Assembly: GCF_002276045.1 (NCBI RefSeq)
Contig: NZ_NQMR01000021.1
Location: forward strand, 23,769 to 87,768
Length of the DNA stretch: 64,000 nt
DNA from: Pseudoalteromonas sp. NBT06-2
GTDB taxonomy: Bacteria; Pseudomonadota; Gammaproteobacteria; Enterobacterales; Alteromonadaceae
Direction: 5' to 3'
Shown here: piece by piece, positions 27,704 to 37,593 of the stretch
Numbering within the stretch: position 1 is the first letter of the stretch
Layout: every line of letters begins with the position of its first letter
Translations under genes and position numbers: made by a program
Notes under the pieces: generated by a model
Told to the model about the DNA's origin: nothing
What the model saw: only the letters and a program-made list of their open reading frames with translations
Databases searched by the model: none

Positions 27704-28540
27704 TTAATAGACCAGCTTACCATTAGGTTGATAGATTGATTCCCATTGTCTTACTTTTTGCTTGCGTGTCAACATACTAATACTTTCATGCGCTTTTCTT
27801 TGCGTTTCTATAGTAGCAATAGGCGCTTGTTTGGGTGCTCTATATTTTTTATTACGCGTTAAATTATGGCGTCTAATTTTTCTAATATGACTTAACTTTG
27901 CTAATTCCGTTTCAGATAAGTATTTATAGTCATCATTGTGATCAAAAACATCTTTATTTCCCGTATTTTCTGCAAAATATTCACTTATATGTTTTTTTAT
28001 TAATTTATTCACCAATACATGTTTTTTGAAAATTTTACTTGTAGATATGACTTTACGAACATATTGATTTGTTGCAGGTATTACCTTTAAACTGCCATCA
28101 TACTGCCTTACAGCTGAGCCGCCATTATAATGAGATAAAGCAATATCTAATCTTTGATCATATGTATTCATAAGTTGCTTTAAATATCTAATACCTATAT
28201 CTATATTAATAGCAATATCATAAAGTTGTGCTGCTGATACTTTAAACTCTCCCATTGCTGTTGCAGGCATAATTTGCATCACCCCTCTTGCTCCGGCATG
28301 GCTTAATGCATCGCCTTCAAAATTAGACTCAACCTTAGCAACTGAAAGGGCTATAATGGGGTCTAAGTCATACGCTATAGATTTTTCTATAATGGTATTC
28401 ATCACTTTTAATTTTTCTGATTGATATGATGCCAGTGCACCTTGAGAGAAAAGCATTAATACACAGCCGACAAAACACATATTAATAATACTTCTTATCA
28501 CCTGCACTCTAATATTTAAAGTTTTGATTATTTTAACCAT
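27704..28540 (-). CDS. Lytic transglycosylase (SLT family, cluster gene 2)
   Basis: Cleaves the glycan strands of peptidoglycan. It is 278 residues from the ATG at 28540, which overlaps the preceding stop (TAATG) and has GGAG 9 bases upstream; a longer frame from 28567 is less likely. Signal or anchor at about 12-35, then the SLT domain: catalytic Glu in AKVESNF, GARGVMQIMPATA, and SHYNGG. A basic Lys/Arg-rich C-terminal tail of about 110 residues follows. Position in the cluster suggests it opens the wall for the envelope complex. Confidence 0.85.
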   Translation of the reverse strand: MVKIIKTLNIRVQVIRSIINMCFVGCVLMLFSQGALASYQSEKLKVMNTIIEKSIAYDLDPIIALSVAKVESNFEGDALSHAGARGVMQIMPATAMGEFKVSAAQLYDIAINIDIGIRYLKQLMNTYDQRLDIALSHYNGGSAVRQYDGSLKVIPATNQYVRKVISTSKIFKKHVLVNKLIKKHISEYFAENTGNKDVFDHNDDYKYLSETELAKLSHIRKIRRHNLTRNKKYRAPKQAPIATIETQRKAHESISMLTRKQKVRQWESIYQPNGKLVY

Positions 28541-28968
28541 TATTTTTTCTCCAGACGTGACAACCATTCATTGTTTAAGGTTGTTATGGAAAGGTTTGAG
28601 TTATTTATTTGTGTTTTGATAGCTATAACCTCAGAAATTGATAAAGTACTTTCTATAGCCAAAATAAGCCTTTCCTGTGAGTTAAACTTATTAGGCTTTA
28701 TTCGCTTTAGCGCTGCATCATAAAAATCGCCATGATAATAAATCACATACTTAAGTGATCCTGCTTTATCTGATTTTGCCTTATTATCTTGAATAACGTC
28801 GATTGTTTTTTCTTTATCTAATTGTTGATTTAGTTTTGACTTTGCTGGCACTCCCATAGATATAAGAGTCAAGATTAATAGTGAAAAAAAAGCCATAGAT
28901 AATGCTAATGCAACTTCAGTTAATGCTTGAGTTGTTGAGTTTTCATGTTCTTTTAAATGAATAGCCAC
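28540..28968 (-). CDS. Small bitopic protein with membrane-edge Glu, ExbD/MotB-like (cluster gene 1)
   Basis: 142 residues starting with GTG at 28968. One membrane helix at about 17-39 (ALTEVALALSMAFFSLLILTLISMG) with Glu18 at its cytoplasmic edge, where MotB, TolR and ExbD carry the ion-binding Asp; the following small residues and FF resemble MotB. The rest (about 42-142) would be periplasmic. No OmpA-type peptidoglycan domain is present. It is the first gene of the cluster and overlaps the transglycosylase by one base. Similarity is short, so the assignment is tentative. Confidence 0.55.
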   Translation of the reverse strand: MAIHLKEHENSTTQALTEVALALSMAFFSLLILTLISMGVPAKSKLNQQLDKEKTIDVIQDNKAKSDKAGSLKYVIYYHGDFYDAALKRIKPNKFNSQERLILAIESTLSISEVIAIKTQINNSNLSITTLNNEWLSRLEKK

Positions 28969-29087
28969 AATACCACTTACGAATAATCTTTATATAAAAG
29001 AGATATAAAAGGGTTTGAGTGATTTTATTGACTGTTTGGGATTTAAACTGAAGATTTGTTAAAGCGAAAAAAGTGAGTTGAAAATAA

Positions 29088-29116
29088 AAAAGGTTTGATA
29101 TAAAACCAAACCTTTT
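29088..29116 (-). terminator. Rho-independent terminator after eno
   Basis: The minus strand has AAAAGGTTTG, a 9-base loop, CAAACCTTTT, then a T run: a 10-base-pair stem located 30 bases past the eno stop. It separates eno from the unknown cluster, which must therefore have its own promoter between 28969 and 29087. Confidence 0.82.
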
Positions 29117-29145
29117 AAATAAGACTAGCAACTAAGCTGCTTATT

Positions 29146-30438
29146 TTATTGACATTTAATTTCACTACGGCCTTTATAAGCAACTTTATCGCCTAAAGTA
29201 CCTTCAATGCGAAGTAGTTGGTTATATTTAGAAACACGGTCAGAACGACACAGTGAACCCGTTTTGATTTGACCTGCAGCAGTACCTACCGCTAAGTCAG
29301 CAATTGTTGCATCTTCAGTTTCACCTGAACGATGTGAAATAACAACTGTAAAACCAGCATCTTTAGCCATTTTGATTGCTTCTAAAGTTTCAGTAAGCGA
29401 ACCAATTTGGTTGAATTTGATTAAAATAGAGTTACCGATGTTTTCATCGATACCACGCTTAAGGATTTTAGTATTAGTAACAAATAAATCATCACCTACT
29501 AACTGTACTTTTTCACCAATTTTATCAGTTAATATTTTCCAACCAGCCCAATCACTTTCGTCTAAGCCATCTTCAATTGAAACAATTGGGTGACGCTCAG
29601 AAAGACCCGCTAAATAATCAGCAAAACCAGCTGAATCAAATACTTTACCTTCGCCTTTAAGGTCGTATTTACCGTCAACGAAGAATTCAGATGCGGCACA
29701 ATCTAGCGCTAATGTGATATCTTTATTCATTTCGTAACCAGCAAGCGTTACAGCTTCGGTGATGATAGCAAGAGCTTCTTCATTTGATGCTAAATCAGGT
29801 GCAAAACCACCTTCATCACCTACAGCGGTGCTTAAACCACGATCACTTAATACTTTTTTAAGAGTATGGAAAATTTCAGCACCCATACGTAAAGCTTCAT
29901 TGAAAGTAGATGCGCCTACAGGCTGGATCATGAACTCTTGAATATCAACGTTGTTATCAGCATGCTCACCACCATTGATGATGTTCATCATAGGTACTGG
30001 CATAGAATATTGACCTGAAGTGCCATTTAAATCAGCGATATGTTCATAAAGCTCAACACCTTTATCAAGTGCAGCAGCTTTAGCAACAGCTAATGACACA
30101 GCAAGAATAGAGTTTGCGCCAAATTTTTCTTTATTTTCTGTACCATCAAGCTCAATCATAATGGCATCAATAGCTGCTTGTTCAACTGGATTTTGACCAA
30201 TTAAAGCTTCGCCAAGTTCGCCATTAATGTAATTTACTGCTGTTAGAACACCTTTGCCTAAATAACGTGATTTATCACCATCGCGTAACTCTAATGCTTC
30301 ACGGCTACCTGTTGATGCGCCAGATGGTGCACATGCTCGACCCCAAAGACCGTTATCTAAATGTACATCTGCTTCAACAGTTGGATTACCGCGTGAATCC
30401 ATTATTTCACGACCAATGATTTTTACTATTTTTGACAT
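29146..30438 (-). CDS. eno: Enolase
   Basis: Glycolytic enzyme converting 2-phosphoglycerate to phosphoenolpyruvate, also part of the RNA degradosome in gammaproteobacteria. It is 430 residues from the ATG at 30438, chosen because GAGGA lies upstream and the family starts [22 protein letters not shown]. Metal and catalytic motifs are intact: [55 protein letters not shown]. Follows pyrG as in most relatives. Confidence 0.98.
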   Translation of the reverse strand: MSKIVKIIGREIMDSRGNPTVEADVHLDNGLWGRACAPSGASTGSREALELRDGDKSRYLGKGVLTAVNYINGELGEALIGQNPVEQAAIDAIMIELDGTENKEKFGANSILAVSLAVAKAAALDKGVELYEHIADLNGTSGQYSMPVPMMNIINGGEHADNNVDIQEFMIQPVGASTFNEALRMGAEIFHTLKKVLSDRGLSTAVGDEGGFAPDLASNEEALAIITEAVTLAGYEMNKDITLALDCAASEFFVDGKYDLKGEGKVFDSAGFADYLAGLSERHPIVSIEDGLDESDWAGWKILTDKIGEKVQLVGDDLFVTNTKILKRGIDENIGNSILIKFNQIGSLTETLEAIKMAKDAGFTVVISHRSGETEDATIADLAVGTAAGQIKTGSLCRSDRVSKYNQLLRIEGTLGDKVAYKGRSEIKCQ

Positions 30439-30485
30439 TTTAGTTCCTCTTCCCAATGATAATTTTAGTGATTGTGGATATTAAT

Positions 30486-30520
30486 ATTAATACCAATTCC
30501 ATTAAATATATGGTTACTAA
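30486..30520 (-). repeat. Solo end of a MITE-like element between pyrG and eno
   Basis: TAATACCAATTCCATTAAAT at 30489 onward resembles the left end of the element at 56274 and the inverse of its right end. No partner end is present before eno or pyrG, so this is a remnant. Confidence 0.45.
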
Positions 30521-30561
30521 CTTTATAGAACAGGTATAAATTTTCACATTAAATTTTTGCA

Positions 30562-30590
30562 ATAAAAAAGCCGTGTCAGTGCACGGCTTC
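30562..30590 (-). terminator. Rho-independent terminator after pyrG
   Basis: The minus strand reads AAGCCGTG-CACTGA-CACGGCTT followed by TTTT: an 8-base-pair GC-rich stem and T run, starting 11 bases beyond the pyrG stop. Confidence 0.88.
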
Positions 30591-30600
30591 TATTACTTCA

Positions 30601-32591
<1,991 letters not shown>

Positions 32592-33389
32592 TCATTTATT
32601 TTTCTCACTTACCTTAACTTCTTCCCATATCATACCCAGCTGTTCCAATGTAACATCTTCAAATTTAATCTTTTGTTGGCTTAAATGTATTTCTAATTGC
32701 ATAAACCTATTAGTGAACTTTTGATTTGCCTCTCGTAATAGTTGCTCTGGGTCCTTTTTTGCGTGTCTAGCAACATTTACTAAAGCAAACATTAAATCTC
32801 CAATTTCTTCGGCAGTTTTATCTGAGTAAGGGTCTAAATAAAGTTCTTGTTCAACTTCATCCACTTCCTCTTTTACTTTATCCCAGGCTCCTGAAACTTC
32901 AGGCCAATCAAATCCAATATGAGCAACGCGCTTTTGGATTTTATTTGCTTGACTTAAAGCGGGTAAATTTTTTGGAATATCAGCTAAAACTGAAACTTCT
33001 TTTCCTGCTTTTATTTCTCTTTCTTTCGCTTTCTCATTTTCCCAGTTTTGCTTGATTTTAATCTCATCATTAAATTTTTGTTCTCCAAATACATGTGGAT
33101 GACGGCGGGTAAGCTTTTCACATACAGTTTCAACGATATCATTAAAATTAAAATGCTGATCTTCAGTCGCTAATTGTGCATAAAAAATCACTTGAAAAAG
33201 TAAATCGCCTAATTCTTTTTTTAACTCATTAAAATCACTTTGTTCAATTGCATCAGCAACTTCATAGGCTTCTTCAATGGTATGAGGCACAATTGATTTA
33301 TAGCTTTGCTTTAAATCCCATGGACAACCTGTTTCAGGTGTACGTAATTGCTTCATGATTTCTATTAAGTTTTCTATTGGGTGACTCAA
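32592..33389 (-). CDS. mazG: Nucleoside triphosphate pyrophosphohydrolase
   Basis: Hydrolyses NTPs to NMP and pyrophosphate, a house-cleaning enzyme also linked to ppGpp control in E. coli. It is 265 residues: two MazG domains, the first with ETGCPWDLKQSYKSIVPHTIEEAYEVADAI and KKELGDLLFQVIFYAQL, the second with KVKEEVDEVEQEL and EEIGDLMFALVNVARH. The start appears to be TTG (TTGAGTCACCC) at 33389, preceded by AAGGT. Located between relA and pyrG as in E. coli, but separated from relA by a repeat. Confidence 0.95.
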   Translation of the reverse strand: MSHPIENLIEIMKQLRTPETGCPWDLKQSYKSIVPHTIEEAYEVADAIEQSDFNELKKELGDLLFQVIFYAQLATEDQHFNFNDIVETVCEKLTRRHPHVFGEQKFNDEIKIKQNWENEKAKEREIKAGKEVSVLADIPKNLPALSQANKIQKRVAHIGFDWPEVSGAWDKVKEEVDEVEQELYLDPYSDKTAEEIGDLMFALVNVARHAKKDPEQLLREANQKFTNRFMQLEIHLSQQKIKFEDVTLEQLGMIWEEVKVSEKNK

Positions 33390-33437
33390 AATTTATTACC
33401 TTATTGGTATAGCAAAGGCCAATATATCCTTCCCCTT

Positions 33438-33480
33438 TGCATATATAAATGCTACATGGAAATACATGATTTCAGCAAGT
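33438..33480. repeat. Fragment of MITE-like element end
   Basis: GCTACATGGAAATACATGATTTCAGC matches, with a few changes, the reverse complement of the right end of the element at 40421-40686 (GCTACTTGGAAATGCATGATTTCAGC). Only this end is present. Confidence 0.5.
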
Positions 33481-33495
33481 CGACAAACGTGCCAA

Positions 33496-33772
33496 ATGCT
33501 AGGGGCTGTTGATCTTTCGAGATTACTTTTGCAGCGAATTGTTGGGAATTTATACAAGGCAGAGGCTTTGTCATGTGGTTGTTCCACATAAAAAGCCGAT
33601 AACGCAGTAAAAATGCCCAACAAACGCTGTCCGAAGGATTCGGCTAAAAGCATTTTATTCTTTGTTGAGTCGTATTTACTTAGAATGACTAGGCTACACA
33701 CTACTCGCCGCGACTAAAATGCTTTTATCTCGAACAAAATTTAACCCTGAAAGATCAACAGCTCCTAAGCAT
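33496..33772. mobile_element. MITE-like element with CTGTTGATCTTTC ends
   Basis: About 277 bases bounded by inverted repeats of about 23 bases: ATGCTAGGGGCTGTTGATCT at the left and its near-inverse AGATCAACAGCTCCTAAGCAT at the right, continuing into TTTC. Two further inner inverted segments (CTAAAAGCATTTTA near 33642 and CTAAAATGCTTTTA near 33714) are present. It carries no transposase; a 101-codon frame across it (33396-33701) is not a convincing gene. It splits the usual relA-mazG junction. Confidence 0.7.
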
Positions 33773-33879
33773 AAGAGTATCGTTAAGTCATATTCTCAAC
33801 AAATATCTTATAACAACGCAGTTGGCCGCTTATCGTCTGCCCTACGTGAGTTATTATTTAAATTTTCGTAACAGATTTA

Positions 33880-36057
33880 TTAATGATGACGCATAGCTTC
33901 ATACACACCTTCTATTTGTCGTACCTTTGTTAATACACGATTCATTGCAGATAAATCTGTAATTTCAAGTTTCATATCAAAAATAGCTAACTGTTTTTGC
34001 GGCTGTGTGTTTAAGCTCATATTCAATACATTAATTCGTTCATTTGCGAGCACAGAACTAATATCACGCATCAATGCTGGTCTATCATTGGCTTCAATAC
34101 GTATAGTCAATGCATAATTAGTTTGAACATCTTCAGCCCAACTAACATCAGTTACACGCTCAGGTGCTGAATTACACAGTTGAATAAACTGTTCACAATC
34201 ATTGCGGTGTACGGCAATTCCTCTACCTAAGGTGATATATCCTGAAATCGTATCTCCTGGCACAGGTTGACAACAACCCGCAACATGGCTCATTAAGCTA
34301 CCAACACCGTCAACAACAATGCCATTTTTGTCACCTTTTGTAGTACATGCTTTATGATGATGTTTAAACTTTGGTATGTCGTCTTTTACTTGTCTACTTT
34401 GTAAGTAATTTATAAATTGTGCTAAACGAACATCCCCAGCACCAATAGCAACTAATAACTCATCAACTTGGTTGAAATTAAAACGTTTTACAGCACCTTC
34501 TAATTCTTTATTAGTAAGTTCATGTTTAATTAACTCAGCATCAGCGATTTCTTTTCCTGCGGCTAAGTTTTTATCTCTATCTTGTTGTTTAAACCAATGA
34601 TGGATTTTCGCACGTGCTCTGGAAGATTTAATATAACCAAGAGAAGGATTTAACCAATCACGACTTGGACTAGGTTCTTTTTTTGTTAATATTTCAATTT
34701 GATCGCCCGTTACTAATTGATGCGTAAACGGCACAATTTTACCAAATATTTTAGCTCCAATGCATCTATGTCCCACATTGGAATGAATATAATAAGCAAA
34801 ATCAAGTGGTGTAGATCCCAAAGGCAAATCAACAATGTCACCTGAAGGGGTAAATACATAAGCGCGATCTTCAATCACTTGATTTTTTAGCTCTTCAGCA
34901 AGTTCCATATCATCTGCTAGGCTAGAATCATCAACCACTTCTTCTTGCCATTGCAATAATGAACGTAACCAGTTTATTTTTTGATCATACCCTGACTTTT
35001 TACTCGGTAATGATCCTTCTTTATACTTCCAATGCGCAGCAACACCAAGTTCAGCATTTTCATGCATAGCTTGCGTTCTAATTTGTACTTCAACTGTTTT
35101 CCCTTCAGGGCCAAGCACCACTGTATGAATTGATTGATAACCATTAGGTTTAGGTGTCGCAATGTAATCATCAAACTCTTTATGCAAATGCTGCCAATTT
35201 GTATGCACAATACCTAATGCAGCATAACAATCTTGGATATGATCAACTACAACTCTTATAGCACGTATATCAAATAGCTGTTCAAAATCGTAGTTCTTTT
35301 TATACATTTTTTTGTAAATGCTAAAAATATGCTTGGGACGCCCATCAACTTGCGCGTCTACATTTGCTTCATCTAATTTTGATTGAATAGAAGCAACCAT
35401 ATTTGTCATATAAGATTCGCGATCTAGACGTTTGTCATCTAATAACTTTGCAATTTTTTTATAATATTCAGGATGTAAATAACGAAAAGAAAGATCTTCT
35501 AATTCCCACTTTATTTGTCCAATACCCAAACGATTTGCTAAAGGAGCAAAAATACTACTTGTTTCTTTGGCTGCAATTACGCGCTCTTCTTCGTTAGCAT
35601 TTTTGACACTACGTAAGTGGCATACCTGTTCTGCTAGTTTTATTACTACAGCACGTACATCTTCAACCATAGCTAAAAGCATACGCCTGATATTATCTAT
35701 CTGCACAGTACCTTTATTTTGATGCGCTAAGGTGCTAATTGTCGCCATTTGAAAAACGCCTTTAAGCAAGCTTGCTAAAGAATTGCCTAATTTGTCTTCA
35801 ACATTTTCAATGGTGATAACTTTCCTTAAATAAAAAGGGGTTAAATAGGCGGTCGCAAGTGTTTCTGGATCCATATTTAGCCCAGCTAATATTTCAACCA
35901 TTTCCCTTGATTGTTCAAATAGTAAGTTTTCATCCAAATCCTGGCAAAAATCTATTGCTAGACGCATTGTAACTAGCTGTTCATCATTTAGATCAATTAA
36001 TTCTAGCCAATGAGTCTCTGAATCATCATTTATATGCGATTGACGAATTGAAACCAT
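33880..36057 (-). CDS. relA: RelA, (p)ppGpp synthetase I
   Basis: Ribosome-associated alarmone synthetase triggered by uncharged tRNA. It is 725 residues: a degenerate hydrolase region lacking the HD pair (about 30-200), the synthetase domain (FDIRAIRVVVDHIQDCYAALGIVH, TPKPNGYQSIHTVVLGPEGKTVEVQIRT), TGS domain (AYVFTPSGDIVDLPLGSTPLDFAYYIHS), zinc-finger region (CCQPVPGD) and C-terminal ACT domain. Length and order match RelA rather than SpoT. Downstream of rlmD by 30 bases. Confidence 0.97.
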   Translation of the reverse strand: MVSIRQSHINDDSETHWLELIDLNDEQLVTMRLAIDFCQDLDENLLFEQSREMVEILAGLNMDPETLATAYLTPFYLRKVITIENVEDKLGNSLASLLKGVFQMATISTLAHQNKGTVQIDNIRRMLLAMVEDVRAVVIKLAEQVCHLRSVKNANEEERVIAAKETSSIFAPLANRLGIGQIKWELEDLSFRYLHPEYYKKIAKLLDDKRLDRESYMTNMVASIQSKLDEANVDAQVDGRPKHIFSIYKKMYKKNYDFEQLFDIRAIRVVVDHIQDCYAALGIVHTNWQHLHKEFDDYIATPKPNGYQSIHTVVLGPEGKTVEVQIRTQAMHENAELGVAAHWKYKEGSLPSKKSGYDQKINWLRSLLQWQEEVVDDSSLADDMELAEELKNQVIEDRAYVFTPSGDIVDLPLGSTPLDFAYYIHSNVGHRCIGAKIFGKIVPFTHQLVTGDQIEILTKKEPSPSRDWLNPSLGYIKSSRARAKIHHWFKQQDRDKNLAAGKEIADAELIKHELTNKELEGAVKRFNFNQVDELLVAIGAGDVRLAQFINYLQSRQVKDDIPKFKHHHKACTTKGDKNGIVVDGVGSLMSHVAGCCQPVPGDTISGYITLGRGIAVHRNDCEQFIQLCNSAPERVTDVSWAEDVQTNYALTIRIEANDRPALMRDISSVLANERINVLNMSLNTQPQKQLAIFDMKLEITDLSAMNRVLTKVRQIEGVYEAMRHH

Positions 36058-36087
36058 AAAACACTTCCTTTTTACGACTAATACTTA

Positions 36088-37458
36088 CTAAGACTTTGCA
36101 AACAAAGCCATAGTTTCAACATGTCCGGTATGTGGAAACATGTTCATTAAGCCAGTTTTACTAATATTAAAACCAGCATCTACAATTAATTTACTATCTC
36201 TCGCTAATGTTACTGGATCGCAAGATACATACAATATACGAGAAAAATGCTTTAGTTTAAGTTGAGATAAAATATCAAATGCTCCCGCTCTTGAAGGGTC
36301 AAGTACTAATACGTCATACTCTTCATTAAACCAGCTTGATTTTGCCATTGGTTCATTTAAATCCTGACAAAAAAACTTTGCATTTTCTATTTGATTATTT
36401 TGCGCATTAAACTTTGCCATTTCAACAGACGAAGATACACCTTCTATACCAATGACCTTATTTACTCTTTGTGCCATCGGTAAACTAAAATTACCAATAC
36501 CACAAAATAAGTCCAGTATTTTTTCATCATTTTTTAAATTTAACCAGTCAATTGCTTGTTTTAACATTGCCCTATTAACTTTATGATTAACTTGAATAAA
36601 ATTATCAAAAGAAAAATTAAACTTAATATCAAACTCATTTATAAAATAATGCAGAATATACGTACTTTTATTATTAATGACTGCTTGTATTGCCGCATTT
36701 TTGTCAGTAAATTTATATTGTCCTGTTTCACCTTCGAATACGATTTTCCAGCCATTTTTATCTGCCTCTAAAGCGATTAAATTAATATCTTTTTCACTTA
36801 ATGGCTTTATATGACGAATTATAATTAAAGCCAGAACTTCAGTCTTATATAATTGTAAATGTGTAATCGACTGACCTGTTTTAAGCCTTGCTAATAGTGG
36901 ATGGAACACGTCAAAAATATTATTAAAACAAGACTCTAAAACTTGGCAACTATTAATATTGATTATCTTTTTTGAACCCTTTTGACGATAACCAAATAAA
37001 TATTCTTTTTTATTTTTATCATAAAATACTGCTATACGGGCTGTTCGACGATATGATAAAGGCTGACTATTTATGACCGATTGCCAATTTAAGTCTATTT
37101 TTGCATCACCTAAAAACTTTTCAAATAAAGAGTTAACGGCTTTTTGCTTTTCAGCTAATTGTTGCTCTGTAGCTAAATGCTGCAACTGACACCCGCCACA
37201 AACGTTATAATGAACACAAAATGGCTGAACCCGATATGGACTGGGCGTTATCACTTTATTTACCGTGTAACGTTCAAATTTAGCTTTACTTTGTGTCAAA
37301 GTGGCTAATACAGTTTCTCCAGGTAAAGCACCTTCAACAAAACCCACTTTTTTATTTACTCTCGTAATACCTATCCCTTCATGGTTTAAAGTATCGATAG
37401 TCAGTTGCTGCTTTCGTTTTACAACTGTTTTTTTTTGTGGCTTGAAAAATAGTGCCAT
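36088..37458 (-). CDS. rlmD: 23S rRNA (uracil-1939-C5) methyltransferase
   Basis: Adds a methyl group at U1939 of 23S rRNA. It is 456 residues: N-terminal TRAM domain, iron-sulfur cysteines in CVHYNVCGGCQLQHL, and the SAM methyltransferase fold with LDLFCGIGNFSLPMA, DPSRAGA and the catalytic SCDPVTLARDS. Order barA (divergent), rlmD, relA is the standard gammaproteobacterial arrangement. Confidence 0.97.
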   Translation of the reverse strand: MALFFKPQKKTVVKRKQQLTIDTLNHEGIGITRVNKKVGFVEGALPGETVLATLTQSKAKFERYTVNKVITPSPYRVQPFCVHYNVCGGCQLQHLATEQQLAEKQKAVNSLFEKFLGDAKIDLNWQSVINSQPLSYRRTARIAVFYDKNKKEYLFGYRQKGSKKIININSCQVLESCFNNIFDVFHPLLARLKTGQSITHLQLYKTEVLALIIIRHIKPLSEKDINLIALEADKNGWKIVFEGETGQYKFTDKNAAIQAVINNKSTYILHYFINEFDIKFNFSFDNFIQVNHKVNRAMLKQAIDWLNLKNDEKILDLFCGIGNFSLPMAQRVNKVIGIEGVSSSVEMAKFNAQNNQIENAKFFCQDLNEPMAKSSWFNEEYDVLVLDPSRAGAFDILSQLKLKHFSRILYVSCDPVTLARDSKLIVDAGFNISKTGLMNMFPHTGHVETMALFAKS

Positions 37459-37593
37459 TAATAATGCCTTGATTATGTTTTCGATTAAATAAATTGCACT
37501 TAAAATTCAATAAATAAAAGCACAATGATTGATTAAGCAAAACTTAAGCTTTACTCTTAGTTATTAAATTAAAAATATTAAAAATTACTTTAT

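Noticed and set aside
15570..28968. Type VI secretion or Zorya defence cluster
   Set aside because: FHA-like and SUMF1 parts recall type VI loci and the channel recalls Zorya, but no sheath, VgrG, ClpV, TssM, helicase or nuclease is present.
28943..29131. 62-codon ORF on the minus strand upstream of the cluster
   Set aside because: It overlaps the eno terminator and the start of the first cluster gene and has low-complexity composition.
33396..33701. 101-codon ORF on the minus strand
   Set aside because: It lies across repeat sequence with terminal inverted repeats, has no ribosome site and no family resemblance.
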